Assembly (NCBI GenBank): GCA_910587005.1
Contig: CAJULB010000005.1
Coordinates: 67,778 to 128,220 of the forward strand
Source: an uncultured Christensenellaceae bacterium
GTDB taxonomy: Bacteria > Bacillota > Clostridia > Christensenellales > Borkfalkiaceae
Direction: 5' to 3'
DNA length: 60,443 bases
Shown: piece after piece, positions 8,213-17,289 of the stretch
Layout: the number at the start of each line of letters is the position of its first letter
Numbering within the stretch: position 1 is the stretch's first letter
Notes under the pieces: model-generated
What the model saw: only the letters and a program-made list of their open reading frames with translations
Databases searched by the model: none
Told to the model about the DNA's origin: nothing
Position numbers and translations under genes: made by a program

Positions 8213-10704
8213 TGGCTAAAAAGACTAACGGTATTCAGACATCCATTCCGCAGGGCAATATTTACGTTAAACCTATCGAAGACGTAATGCCCGAATCTAT
8301 GCTGCCCTATGCGGAATTCGTAATTTTAGACAGAGCGCTGCCCCGCGTAGAGGACGGTTTAAAGCCCGTTCAGCGCAGAATACTTTACACAATGTTCGAA
8401 ATGGGGCTTACGCCCGATAAACCGCACAAAAAATCTGCGCGTATCGTCGGCGACTGTATGGGTAAGTATCACCCGCACGGCGACAGCTCGGTTTACGACG
8501 CTATGGTTAGAATGGCGCAGAACTTCAATATGCGTATGACGCTTGTTGACGGGCACGGCAACTTCGGCTCGGTAGACGGCGACCCCGCGGCGGCTATGCG
8601 TTATACCGAGGCAAGGCTTCAACCGCTTGCAATGGAGCTGTTGAAGGATTTGGACAAGGAAACGGTGCCATTTTCTTTCAACTTCGACGACAGTCTTTTA
8701 GAACCCGACTTGTTGCCCGGGCATTATCCCAACTTATTGGTCAACGGCGCAAACGGTATCGCCGTGGGGCTTGCCACTAATATCCCCACGCACAACCTCG
8801 GCGAAGTTATCGACGGTTGCTGTGCGTTTATCGATAACCCCCGCATATCACTGGGGGAAATGATGAAAATTATAGCCGGCCCCGACTTTTCCACGGGCGG
8901 ATATATAATCGCAAACGAACTGAAACAGGCATACGAAACCGGCAAGGGCAAAATTACCATGCGCGCGAAGTACGCGGTAGAGCAAGCTGAAAACGGCAAA
9001 AAGCAGATTATAATTTCAGAACTGCCTTACCAGACGAATAAGGCCGAACTCCTCCGCAAAATAATGCTTCTGCGCGAGGATAAAAAGGAATTGCTTGCGG
9101 GTATTGCGGAAATTGTCGATGAAAGCGACAGGCAGGGCATGCGCGCGGTTATCACCGTAAAAAAGGACGCGGACGTAGACGTTATAATAAAAGCTTTGCT
9201 TAAATACACCGATTTGGAGTGTACGTTCGGCATAAATATGGTGGCTATTGCGGGCGGTAAACCCCGTCAGCTGGGGCTTTTGGACATAATAAGATATTAC
9301 ACGCAGTATCAGCAGAAGGTGGTTTTGCGCAGATGCCGTTTCGAACTGAAAGAGGCGGAAGTGCGCTGTCATATCTTAGAGGGCTTGATTATCGGCGTGC
9401 ACAACGTGGACGAGGTGGTTAAAATTATAAAAACCTCGGAATCCACGCCCGACGCGCGGCGCAGACTTATGGAAAGGTTCGCGCTTTCCGAAAAACAGGC
9501 GCAGGCTATTCTCGATTTAAGACTTGCAAGGCTTGCCAAGCTTGAAGTTACAAAGCTTGAACAGGAGCTTGAAGCGTTGAAAAAGCGCATTGACGAGCTT
9601 AAAAGAATTATCGCGGACAGAAATCTGCAATACGATATAGTCAAAAAGGAAATGCTTGTTATCAAGCAGAAATACAAGTGCGAGCGCAAGACGAAGATTG
9701 TAGAAAGCGAGGAAAAAATCAACGTCAAGCGCAACGATATAAAGCGGATTGTGGAAAGCTGGGCGGTTTGCATAACCGCGGCGAACACGCTGAAATTTTT
9801 GGAACAGGAAGATTTCACAGTGCCCGCAAAAAAGAAAACTTCCGCGTCGGCAAGTCTTTCGCAACTGCATAAACAGGTGATATTCGGGGGGCAAAACGAT
9901 TATGTTTACTGTTTTACCAACCTCGGCAACTGCATAAAAATTCCGCTTGAAAACTGCGAGCCGGTTGAATTCCGCTCGGCTGGCGTCAAGCTTGAAAATA
10001 TTGCGGACGGAGTTCAGAAGGGCGAATATCCCGTAAGCATTTTTATCGTATCCGAGCAGAAGAACGGCTCGGGCGGAGGAAGCCTGATTTTCTTTACAAA
10101 GGGCGGCGCGGTAAAGCGCACCGATTGGAGCGAATACTATTCGGGTAAAAAGCTGTTCCCCGCCATTAAGCTGAAAGAGGGCGACGAGGTTATAAACGTA
10201 GAAAACTTCGATGAGGACGAGTATTCTACAATGCTGTTCGTTACCAAAAACGCGCTGTGTCTTAACGCTGGCAAGGAGGACGTGCCCGTGCAGGGGCGCA
10301 ACGCCGGCGGCGTTAAGGGTATTGCGCTTAATTCGGGCGACGAGGTTGCGTTTGCAACCCAGCAGAACGGCGAGGGCGAAATTATTATCGTTACCACTTT
10401 GGGCGGGTTCAAGCGCGTAATCGCGTCGCTTATAGACCCGCACGGCAGAGGGGGCAAGGGCGTTATGATTGCCGATATAAAGGGCAAGGGCGAAATTCTG
10501 TTCGCCGATTACGTTACCGTGCCGTATAAGCTTGCGGCTGTGGGCGCGGACAAGTCCGTTACCGAACTCGATACCGAAACGGTTACGATTGAAAACCGAG
10601 TTTCCAAAGGCAAAATTATCAAAGGGCTTGAAAATACCGTTAAGGTCGTGGCGCTTAAACATAAATCGGAATATCCGAACGGCGGTCAGCAGTTGAAATT
10701 CTGA
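8212..10704 (+). CDS. parC: Type IIA topoisomerase cleavage subunit (ParC/GyrA)
   Basis: The 830-residue subunit cuts and rejoins DNA through tyrosine 131 (in AAMRYTEARL). The quinolone-determining loop GDSSVYD keeps the sensitive Ser (92) and Asp (96). The stretch ESMLPYAEFVILDRALPRVEDGLKPVQRRILYTM is typical of the second, ParC-like set in Clostridia. The long coiled coil (LEQELEALKKRIDELKRII) and a C-terminal beta-pinwheel with repeated blades (VVTTLGGFKRV) complete it. In the pinwheel, GRGGKG remains where gyrase has its QRRGGKG wrapping box, so the box is degenerate. It overlaps parE by one base. This gene could also be named gyrA by homology alone. Confidence 0.9.
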   Translation: MAKKTNGIQTSIPQGNIYVKPIEDVMPESMLPYAEFVILDRALPRVEDGLKPVQRRILYTMFEMGLTPDKPHKKSARIVGDCMGKYHPHGDSSVYDAMVRMAQNFNMRMTLVDGHGNFGSVDGDPAAAMRYTEARLQPLAMELLKDLDKETVPFSFNFDDSLLEPDLLPGHYPNLLVNGANGIAVGLATNIPTHNLGEVIDGCCAFIDNPRISLGEMMKIIAGPDFSTGGYIIANELKQAYETGKGKITMRAKYAVEQAENGKKQIIISELPYQTNKAELLRKIMLLREDKKELLAGIAEIVDESDRQGMRAVITVKKDADVDVIIKALLKYTDLECTFGINMVAIAGGKPRQLGLLDIIRYYTQYQQKVVLRRCRFELKEAEVRCHILEGLIIGVHNVDEVVKIIKTSESTPDARRRLMERFALSEKQAQAILDLRLARLAKLEVTKLEQELEALKKRIDELKRIIADRNLQYDIVKKEMLVIKQKYKCERKTKIVESEEKINVKRNDIKRIVESWAVCITAANTLKFLEQEDFTVPAKKKTSASASLSQLHKQVIFGGQNDYVYCFTNLGNCIKIPLENCEPVEFRSAGVKLENIADGVQKGEYPVSIFIVSEQKNGSGGGSLIFFTKGGAVKRTDWSEYYSGKKLFPAIKLKEGDEVINVENFDEDEYSTMLFVTKNALCLNAGKEDVPVQGRNAGGVKGIALNSGDEVAFATQQNGEGEIIIVTTLGGFKRVIASLIDPHGRGGKGVMIADIKGKGEILFADYVTVPYKLAAVGADKSVTELDTETVTIENRVSKGKIIKGLENTVKVVALKHKSEYPNGGQQLKF

Positions 10705-10741
10705 TTTTTTACGTAATTATGGTTGCGGGTTGCGGTTTTTG

Positions 10742-10905
10742 GGTTGCGACAATCAGATTCTGACGCGATTGACGCTGAACGCGTAACAATCGCTATTCCG
10801 TCGCTCCGCTCCTTACGCTGTCGCTCAGAATGACAGTACCCTAAAATGTTGAAACTTGTCATACTGAGCCTTGGCGAAGTATCTGACAGTGGTTTACAAC
10901 GTAGG
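10742..10905. repeat. Second cluster of dispersed repeats (types III and I)
   Basis: Type III at 10762-10838 differs from the 3846-3920 copy at only a few bases. Type I follows at 10858-10905. It lies between parC and the next promoter. No coding signal is seen from 10705 to 11064. Confidence 0.8.
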
Positions 10906-10981
10906 TTAAAGCGTTTGAGGACCTCCCCTAATCCATCATAGGCAAGGGGTAGGGCGGTAAAAAATAATTTTTGATTTACCG

Positions 10982-11009
10982 TTGACAATTTATGGGTTTA
11001 TGTTATAAT
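10982..11009 (+). promoter_or_regulatory. Consensus promoter for the 11065 gene
   Basis: TTGACA at 10982-10987 and TATAAT at 11004-11009 are 16 bp apart, with TG at 11001-11002 (extended -10). The ribosome site GGAGGG (11053-11058) follows. Confidence 0.85.
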
Positions 11010-11064
11010 AATAATGTCAGTTTGTGACGGAATTTATGAAATATTATAATCCGGAGGGAAAAAT

Positions 11065-12111
11065 ATGAACGTTTTGCTTGCTCTCGGAACGGTTCCCACA
11101 ATAGTAGTGGGGCTGGTTATAGGGCTTGTAGTTGCGGCGGCGGTGTTCGGGTTGGTGTTCCTGCTCTGTATTCTGCCCGACATTAAAAAGAACAAAAAGG
11201 CTAAGACTGAGCCGACAGTTCAGCCGGAACCGAACGCGGAAGCCGTAACAGAGGAGCCCGCGGAGGAAGCGGAGGAAGTTACCGCCGAAGAAGAAACGGT
11301 TGAAACGGAAGAAGTTTTTGAAGAAAAATCAAGCGAAGAAGCTGTGGAAAACGTAGAAGAAGCGGTTAACGAAACGGCAGAGGAAGAAACCGTTGAAGTA
11401 ACCGAGGAAGCTGTTGAGGAGGTTTCCGAAACCGAGGAATCGCCTGTAAAAGACGAGCCCGTTGCATCGTCCGCGGAGGACGTTGCGGAAGAAGAAGTTA
11501 AAAAAGAGATTGCCGCAACCGCTGTAACCGCCGTTGAAGATGATGACGAGGACGACGGCGAAGACGACGATGTTGAGGACAACGAAACAGCGGAAGAAAA
11601 ACAGGCAAGGCTTGCCGCAATAGAATCCGCGCCCGAGCTTGAAAATAACCAGCGTTATAACAGAAGCTTTAAGGCAAGACTTATCCAGTCGAGCGACACG
11701 GTAAAGGAATGGTATTCGCTTGTTAAGGACGCGGCGCTTTCATATAAGGGTACGAGAAGCTCGCTTTCCTGGCGTCAGGAAAAGATTTACAAGGGCAGGG
11801 TGCTGTTTGCTAAAATAGCTTTGCGCGGTAAAACTTTGAGTATTTACTTCCCTCTGTCTGTAAGCAACGTAAAGAATATCGAGGTTGAGGACGTATCAGA
11901 CAAGGCTGTTCACGCGGCAACGCCCGCACTGTTCCGTATAAAGAAGGACGTGCACGCGCAGCAGGCTTTGGAGCTTGTGGCTATGTCGGCTGAAAAACTC
12001 GGACTTGAAGCGGGCAAGGCGCACAAGTCGGATAAAAGCGAGTATGCGTTGCAGACTACCGAACAGCTTATAGAGTCGGGGCTTGTAAAAGTAGTTACCG
12101 TTAAAAAATAA
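11065..12111 (+). CDS. Membrane-anchored acidic protein with conserved C-terminal domain
   Basis: The product has 348 residues. Residues about 8-38 form one membrane segment (ALGTVPTIVVGLVIGLVVAA ... LLCILP), then a basic KKNKKAK stop. Residues about 50-190 are almost entirely Glu, Ala, Val, Thr and Asp, and are surely disordered. The last 150 residues form a folded domain (YNRSFKARLIQSSDTVKEWY ... SSLSWRQEK ... LRGKTLSIYFPL ... LFRIKKDVHAQQALEL) that I recall from clostridial and mollicute proteins of unknown function. The domain would face the cytoplasm if the basic residues follow the positive-inside rule. A consensus promoter and GGAGGG suggest high expression. It is monocistronic, ending at a shared terminator. 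Confidence 0.8.
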   Translation: MNVLLALGTVPTIVVGLVIGLVVAAAVFGLVFLLCILPDIKKNKKAKTEPTVQPEPNAEAVTEEPAEEAEEVTAEEETVETEEVFEEKSSEEAVENVEEAVNETAEEETVEVTEEAVEEVSETEESPVKDEPVASSAEDVAEEEVKKEIAATAVTAVEDDDEDDGEDDDVEDNETAEEKQARLAAIESAPELENNQRYNRSFKARLIQSSDTVKEWYSLVKDAALSYKGTRSSLSWRQEKIYKGRVLFAKIALRGKTLSIYFPLSVSNVKNIEVEDVSDKAVHAATPALFRIKKDVHAQQALELVAMSAEKLGLEAGKAHKSDKSEYALQTTEQLIESGLVKVVTVKK

Positions 12112-12133
12112 TCGATTATACAAAATAAAGTGA

Positions 12134-12173
12134 ACCGCCCGCGGGCTTAAAAGCCCGCGGGCGGTAATTTGTT
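12134..12173 (+). terminator. Bidirectional terminator between convergent genes
   Basis: ACCGCCCGCGGGCT pairs with AGCCCGCGGGCGGT (12134-12165), with T-rich sequence on the plus side and A-rich sequence on the other. It serves the acidic-protein gene and the flotillin gene. Confidence 0.8.
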
Positions 12174-12184
12174 TTAGACAATTA

Positions 12185-13675
12185 TTATTTCTTTTTCTTG
12201 CCCGTTGAGGGAGCGTCTCCGCTGTCGGAAGGTACTGCAACCGTTTTGGTTACTGCTTTTTCCTCTGCGGGAACAGATGTTCCGTTAAGCTCGGTAGGGG
12301 CTACGATTTTGGGCATTTTCAAACCCGCCATTGCGTACAAATCGTCGAGAGGGGGAAGGGATTTCAACATTCCCGAAAGGAAGTTTGCGGTAGTGGTTTT
12401 ACCGTCCGCGCCTGCCGAACCGCCGTCCCAGACGGTAATCTTGTCGATTTTAAGGTTTTTGATAGCTTCAACCTGAGTTGCAACAAGCTCTTCCAGCTTA
12501 TCCGCAATAAGCAAGTGAACAGCTTCGTCCGCACTGCCTGCCGCCGCAACAAGCTTTTGCATACCTTCGGCTTGTTTTGAAAGCGTTTCCAGTACGCCGC
12601 GCGCTTCCGCCTCGCGTTTTGCAAATATAGCGTCCGCTTCACCGCGTGCATGGCGGCGGATTCTTTCCGCTTCTGCGTCGGCTTCGATTTCTATTCTGCG
12701 TTTTTCTATTTCGCTGGCAACGATTACGTCCGCTTCCTGTGTGGCGCGCTCTCTTGAAGCACGCGCAATTTCCGCTTGCTGTTCAGCCGCATAGCTTTGC
12801 TCTCTTGCCTGCGCCGCCTGAACGTTTTCCGCGGATACGGCAAGCTTCATAGCCTCTGCCTCGCGCTGACGAAGGAGTGCGCGGGAGGTTGCTATGTCCG
12901 CCTTTGCCTTGTTTTCGCCCTCGATTGCGCGGCTTTCTGCTTCGGCAACGTTGATACGCTGCTGCATCTGCGCGTTAGCTTCACCTATTGCACCCTTGCG
13001 GTTTTCTTCCGCAACGGAAATTCTTGCGTCGTTTATTGCTTTTGCCGCAGCTTCTTTACCGAGCGCGACGATGTATCCGCTTTCGTCAGAAATATCCGTC
13101 ATATTAACGTTTATAAGCTTTAAGCCGAGTTTTTTAAGCTCGCCCTCGACGTTGCGGGAAATCGCTTCAAGGAACTTGTCGCGGTCGGTGTTGATTTCTT
13201 CGATTTCCATAGTTGCGATAACTAAACGGAGCTGTCCGAAGATTACGTCCTTTGCAAGCTCGGAAATCTGTTTAAGCTGTAAGCCTAAAAGTCTTTCCGC
13301 CGCGTTCTGCATAATAGCGGGGTCGGTGGAAATACCTACCGTGAATACCGAGGGTACGTCGATACGGATATTCTGCTTTGACAGCGCGTTTTTAAGGTCA
13401 ACGGCTATCGAAAGCGGGGTAAGGTCAAGGAAAGTGTACGACTGCACAAGCGGAACAATAAACGCCGCGCCGCCGTGTATGCACTTTGCACTGCGTGCCG
13501 TACCGTCTCTATTACGGGAAATTTTACCGTAAATAACCATAACTTTGTCCGAAGGACACTTTTTGTACCTTGTAAGGACCATCAACAGCAAGGAAAACGC
13601 AACAAGCACTACAACCACGATAACTACAATGGTTATTGTAAGCGCGGCGCCTTCCAATGCAAGTAAGTTTAACAT
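12185..13675 (-). CDS. floT: Flotillin-like SPFH-domain protein
   Basis: Flotillins organise ordered membrane microdomains. This 496-residue protein has one N-terminal membrane hairpin (LTITIVVIVVVVLVAFSLLLMVL), an SPFH/PHB domain (CPSDKVMVIYGKI ... VPLVQSYTFLDLTPLSI ... NVEGELKKLGLKLINVNMTDI), and a long Ala/Glu/Arg coiled coil with repeated EAE and QREAEA units. It ends in a conserved LLIADKLEELVATQVEAIKNLKIDKITVWDGG segment before a Lys-rich tail. This layout is YuaG/FloT. An AAAGGAG lies upstream of the ATG. It is transcribed with the NfeD-type gene at 14526-13951, matching the yuaF-floT order in Bacillus. A repeat-filled gap of 275 bp separates the two. Confidence 0.93.
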   Translation of the reverse strand: MLNLLALEGAALTITIVVIVVVVLVAFSLLLMVLTRYKKCPSDKVMVIYGKISRNRDGTARSAKCIHGGAAFIVPLVQSYTFLDLTPLSIAVDLKNALSKQNIRIDVPSVFTVGISTDPAIMQNAAERLLGLQLKQISELAKDVIFGQLRLVIATMEIEEINTDRDKFLEAISRNVEGELKKLGLKLINVNMTDISDESGYIVALGKEAAAKAINDARISVAEENRKGAIGEANAQMQQRINVAEAESRAIEGENKAKADIATSRALLRQREAEAMKLAVSAENVQAAQAREQSYAAEQQAEIARASRERATQEADVIVASEIEKRRIEIEADAEAERIRRHARGEADAIFAKREAEARGVLETLSKQAEGMQKLVAAAGSADEAVHLLIADKLEELVATQVEAIKNLKIDKITVWDGGSAGADGKTTTANFLSGMLKSLPPLDDLYAMAGLKMPKIVAPTELNGTSVPAEEKAVTKTVAVPSDSGDAPSTGKKKK

Positions 13676-13740
13676 CTTTTTTACTCCTTTATATAATTAT
13701 TTTAATTTTTTTGTTAGTTTTTGTGAACCGTCATTTCAAC

Positions 13741-13880
13741 AGAAAGCTTTTATTTTCCGTCATTCCGACCGAGCGTAAGCGAGCGGAGAAATCCCAAAGT
13801 CAAAATGCGTTTTTCCGGGGGGATTTCTCGGCTACGCTCGAAATGACCGTAAAAAGTTGGCTCGAAATAACCGTAAAATA
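13741..13880. repeat. Dispersed repeat copy (type II) inside the flotillin operon
   Basis: About 13758-13850 repeats the 3774-3850 unit: CGACCGAGCGTAAGCGAG, GGAGAAATCCCAAAGTC and GGGGGGATTTCTC, then its palindromic answer. It sits between the NfeD-type gene and floT. Confidence 0.75.
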
Positions 13881-13950
13881 GGTCCGAAAAGACCGATGGG
13901 ACAATTTGAAATGACATTAAAACAGCAAAACCGCTGAAAATTACAAAGGT

Positions 13951-14526
13951 TTAAACTTTTCTGACTATGGCGCACTCGCCCTCGGTTGCCGTAATTTCCA
14001 CCGCGGTGTCGCATGCAAGCTTTTCACCGTCTTCGGTCATTGCGTCGAGTTCCATAAATTTACCCTGCGCGTCCAGCGTTATTTTGCCTCTGCCGCCGCG
14101 GCTTGCGGGTATCGTAACATAGACAACCGCTCTTTTACCGATAAGCTTTTCCGTTTCAAGAATACCGTTTGATTGCAGCTTCATAATTGCGCGCATAAGC
14201 AGAACAACCGCCGTTGCCGCAATCAAGCCTGCGATTATTGCGATTATTATGGAAAGCCATTGCAGTTTGTCGGAGGCAAGCGCGCAAACAAGTAAACCCG
14301 TCCAACTGCCAACCGCAAAAAACGCGGTTATGCTTTTGGTAGTGAATATCGAAACGCCGGAATCGGCGTCTACGTCAATTTCACCGTCGCCGTCCAAATC
14401 TACGTCGCCGCCGAAGGACGATACGCACATGAGAATAATCTGCACGATTAAAAACAGCGTAGACGCTACGCCAAGCCAGAGGTAGACGTGCTCGAACCAC
14501 TGCAAACTTAAAAACCATTCTTTCAT
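13951..14526 (-). CDS. NfeD/YuaF-like membrane protein, flotillin partner
   Basis: A 191-residue protein with an N-terminal membrane segment (HVYLWLGVASTLFLIVQIILMCV), an acidic Asp/Gly loop (GGDVDLDGDGEIDVDADSG) and two more membrane helices around residues 65-110. It ends in an OB-like NfeD C-terminal domain (EKLIGKRAVVYVTIPASRGGRGKITL ... EGECAIVRKV). NfeD-like proteins pair with flotillins, and YuaF fills that role in Bacillus, where the pair affects membrane fluidity. Here it lies directly upstream of floT on the same strand. A ribosome site AAAGGAG is present about 13 nt before the ATG, slightly far. Confidence 0.85.
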   Translation of the reverse strand: MKEWFLSLQWFEHVYLWLGVASTLFLIVQIILMCVSSFGGDVDLDGDGEIDVDADSGVSIFTTKSITAFFAVGSWTGLLVCALASDKLQWLSIIIAIIAGLIAATAVVLLMRAIMKLQSNGILETEKLIGKRAVVYVTIPASRGGRGKITLDAQGKFMELDAMTEDGEKLACDTAVEITATEGECAIVRKV

Positions 14527-14798
14527 TTTACACTTTTTACTCCTTTAAAGACAACGTATACATTATATATACGCGTGCGAAGATTTGCGCACAACTTGCG
14601 GTTACAATTCAATAATTATTTATTAAATCGCTAACCGTATTTTTATTATATAACAACTGCGCCGTTTCGTCAAAGGTTTATTTAAAATAAATATTACAGC
14701 AATGTTGTAAACGCATTGAAAAAAATTGTAAAATCTGTAATTTGCTTGTAAAATTTACAAGTTGCGTTGATTTTGAATTGCAGAACCGCCTTAACTTG

Positions 14799-14842
14799 CG
14801 TTGTAAACCACTTTGAGATGCTTCCGCAAGCGTCAGCATGAC
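14799..14842 (-). repeat. Dispersed repeat type I, inverted copy
   Basis: Read on the minus strand this is GTCATGCTGACGC ... GAAGCATCTCAAAGTGGTTTACAACG, matching the 3719 and 10858 copies. The 14527-15138 gap holds this copy, AT-rich DNA and the promoter and leader of the next gene. No gene is seen. Confidence 0.7.
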
Positions 14843-14979
14843 ACTATTCAACATACTGCAAGCGTTTGTATGACATCGTTTCAATATGTATTTTAATATA
14901 ATTTTGCAAATGTCAATCAAAAACTGTCCAAAAAAAGAAAAAAATTGTAAAAAAAAGTAAATAAATTTCAAAAAAGGTA

Positions 14980-15008
14980 TTGAATTTTAAATTCAATAGT
15001 TATATAAT
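14980..15008 (+). promoter_or_regulatory. Promoter of the 15139 lipoprotein gene
   Basis: TTGAAT (14980-14985), 17 bp, TATAAT (15003-15008). The expected RNA start is near 15015, leaving a leader of about 124 nt. Confidence 0.75.
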
Positions 15009-15030
15009 TAATAAGGTAACAAATACAAAC

Positions 15031-15091
15031 GCGGTTAAGCCGCGCGGATATTTTCATATCCGCGGTATAGAAATGCTTGTGAGCATTTCTA
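15031..15091 (+). promoter_or_regulatory. Tandem-hairpin 5' leader
   Basis: Stem 1 is CGCGGATAT (15043-15051) with ATATCCGCG (15056-15064). Stem 2 pairs ATAGAAATGCT with AGCATTTCTAT (15068-15091). A small competing stem GCGG (15031-15034) with CCGC (15040-15043) overlaps the foot of stem 1. The neighbouring gene's leader (17290-17348) has the same plan with compensatory changes. Confidence 0.6.
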
Positions 15092-15138
15092 TAAAAAATA
15101 TCTACCTGCGCTTGTAAAAAATGTTTTTTGGAGGAAAA

Positions 15139-17025
15139 ATGAAGAACAAGAAGATTTTGAAATCTCTTGCAGCTATGGCTGTAGGAACGGTTATGGTAGC
15201 GGGTAGCTTTTCGCTGGCGGCTTGCGGACACAAGCATACATGGGGCGAAGATTACGGCAAAGACGGTGCAAGCGGACACTACCGTATTTGTACGGGGTGC
15301 GACGAACATTCGGAAACCGAACCGCATACTTTGAATAATAATGGTGAATGTACTGTTTGCCATTGGACGTCGGCTCCTTCAACCACGGTTGCAGTTGCAA
15401 GCGTTTCCTTAAATAAAAACACGCTTTCGCTTAAAGTGGGCGCAAGCGAAACTTTAACTGCAACGGTTGCTCCCGCAAATGCAACAAATAAAAACGTTAT
15501 ATGGGCGGTAACGGCGGGCGATGCTGTTACGGTTTCCGCCAGCGGCGCGGTAACGGCGGTTAAAGAAGGAACCGCAACCGTCACGGTAACAACGCAAGAC
15601 GGTGACAAAACCGCAACTTGTACGGTTACTGTAACCAATAATGGCGGAGGTGAAGAAAACCCGCCTGCAGAGCTTAGTTATAAGTTGTTCAAAATCGAAG
15701 AGCTTGGTGAAAAAGACACATCGGTTTCAGCCGGTCCTCTTGGTACAGGTATGGGACTTGAGTTAAGCGGTCCTAAGACTACTACTGTATCCGAGAATGA
15801 TGCGGCAAAAGGCGCATATACTTCGACTTATAACGGTCAAGCACTTTCGCTTACTAAATCTATTAGTACGGGCGGCGCTATAAAAGGCAGTAACAGCATT
15901 AAGGTAACTACGACCGAAAAAACTACGGTATATGTTTATGCTTATAGCGGCGGTTCTGATGCTCGTTCTTTTGCTCTCTATGAAAGCGATAATCCTAGCA
16001 GTAACACAGGATATTTAGAGGGCACTGCACAGGGTATAGGTAACGGTTCGGGAGCTGCTCTTGGTGTGGCTAAGTTTGAAATTGATGCGAATCTGACAAG
16101 ATATATAGGTTCAACCGGCAGCAGCATAAGTATATATGCGATAGGTGTTGTAACAGGCGGCAATGTTGCTGAAACAGTAGTAAGTAGCGGCGAAGCTAAG
16201 GAAGCAACATGTGAAGAAGAGGGTGCAATTGCATACAAATTGACAAACTTCGGCAGGTATTGCACGGACGCAGAGCTTAAAACGGCAGTTGCTCCGCACG
16301 CAATTGTGACGGCTAAAAAGGCACATACATATACTTACAATCAGTCCGCGCTTGACGCTGATTTGCCTACCGATACTACAGAAAAAACCATAGCGGTCAC
16401 TTGTTCCGTATGTAATGATACGCAGAACGTAACGCTTCCTAATCTTAAGAACTCTGTATATGTACGCACAGAAAATACTGATGGAACGGTTACTTATAAA
16501 TATACTGCTGATTGCGGTGCGGTTATTACTTTTAAAGCGGCAGCTGCGGCGCAAGAAGGCGTTGTTGGAACTTATACTTATACCGTAGATGCCAATAAAA
16601 ATCCCGTATGTAATCAAAGCTCAGATGCTAATGTTACAGCTGTTTCGATTGTTGACTTCTCATTTAGCGCAGCGCATAATGCTGGAACATTTAAGTTTGG
16701 TAAGAGTGCAGATGTAGTAACTTTGACCTTATATGCGGAAGCGGGGACCACAATTACTGTTAATGTTTCGGGTTACTCAGGTTCAATTGCAGAAGGTGTA
16801 GGTGCTGATGCAAGCATAGTTGTTTCTGCTACTGGAGCCACTAAATCCAGCGGAGCAGAAACTACGACATTCCCTGGCGCAAATGCTCCTTCCAAAACGC
16901 CGACAGACGGTACTGTCGTTTATACTGTTTCTGATGCCGGTAAAGTTACAATTACCTTGAAGAGAGGTATTGCTAAGTCGGCGTTGTTAACTAAAATTGA
17001 ATTGGTTGTAGCTAAATCAGTTTAA
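15139..17025 (+). CDS. Secreted lipoprotein with bacterial Ig-like domain
   Basis: The protein has 628 residues. It has a signal peptide with lipobox LAAC (Cys29), followed at once by HKHTWGE and a Cys/His-rich module (ICTGCDEHSETEPH ... CTVCHW) that looks metal-binding. Residues about 85-165 form a BIG2-type Ig domain (VSLNKNTLSLKVGASETLTA ... GTATVTVTTQDGDKTATCTV). Next come a CBM-like beta domain (AAKGAYTSTYNGQALSLTKS) and a C-terminal domain rich in Thr, Ser and Val. I see no catalytic motif. It precedes the pectinesterase gene, has the same leader design and the same N-terminal module, so it probably works at the cell surface on plant polysaccharide. ATG at 15139 follows GGAGG; an upstream ATG at 15121 precedes the ribosome site and is rejected. 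Confidence 0.8.
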   Translation: MKNKKILKSLAAMAVGTVMVAGSFSLAACGHKHTWGEDYGKDGASGHYRICTGCDEHSETEPHTLNNNGECTVCHWTSAPSTTVAVASVSLNKNTLSLKVGASETLTATVAPANATNKNVIWAVTAGDAVTVSASGAVTAVKEGTATVTVTTQDGDKTATCTVTVTNNGGGEENPPAELSYKLFKIEELGEKDTSVSAGPLGTGMGLELSGPKTTTVSENDAAKGAYTSTYNGQALSLTKSISTGGAIKGSNSIKVTTTEKTTVYVYAYSGGSDARSFALYESDNPSSNTGYLEGTAQGIGNGSGAALGVAKFEIDANLTRYIGSTGSSISIYAIGVVTGGNVAETVVSSGEAKEATCEEEGAIAYKLTNFGRYCTDAELKTAVAPHAIVTAKKAHTYTYNQSALDADLPTDTTEKTIAVTCSVCNDTQNVTLPNLKNSVYVRTENTDGTVTYKYTADCGAVITFKAAAAAQEGVVGTYTYTVDANKNPVCNQSSDANVTAVSIVDFSFSAAHNAGTFKFGKSADVVTLTLYAEAGTTITVNVSGYSGSIAEGVGADASIVVSATGATKSSGAETTTFPGANAPSKTPTDGTVVYTVSDAGKVTITLKRGIAKSALLTKIELVVAKSV

Positions 17026-17063
17026 TAAGCTTTATACAATAATCTAAAAGTTTAAATGCTTTT

Positions 17064-17103
17064 CCCGCCGAGCGCGAAATTTGCGCTCGGCGGGTATTTT
17101 TTT
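17064..17103 (+). terminator. Terminator after the 15139 gene
   Basis: CCCGCCGAGCGC (17064-17075) pairs with GCGCTCGGCGGG (17083-17094), followed by a T-tract. Confidence 0.9.
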
Positions 17104-17129
17104 GAAACGCTGTTATTCTTAGGCTTGTA

Positions 17130-17190
17130 GCTAGGACAATCAGATTCTTCACTGCGTTCAGAATGACACTTAGTCAAACGCTCGGAATGA
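17130..17190. repeat. Partial dispersed-repeat copy
   Basis: GACAATCAGATTCT and CAGAATGACA, also present at 10748-10835, recur here with a second GGAATGACAG. It is a decayed member of the same repeat family. Confidence 0.55.
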
Positions 17191-17246
17191 CAGAAAAAAA
17201 ATAAATGTAAGAATTGAACAAAAAAAGAAAATTCATAATAAAACTC

Positions 17247-17275
17247 TTGAAATTATTTTACATAAGTAGTATAAT
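17247..17275 (+). promoter_or_regulatory. Promoter of the pectinesterase gene
   Basis: TTGAAA (17247-17252), 17 bp, TATAAT (17270-17275). RNA would start near 17282, giving a leader of about 119 nt. Confidence 0.8.
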
Positions 17276-17289
17276 GTGTAACGTAAAAT

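Noticed and set aside
9517..10662. Long minus-strand open frame (381 aa) under parC
   Set aside because: It lies wholly antisense to a clearly conserved topoisomerase gene, has no ribosome site, and its composition (many Arg, Phe, Asn) is typical of a shadow frame.
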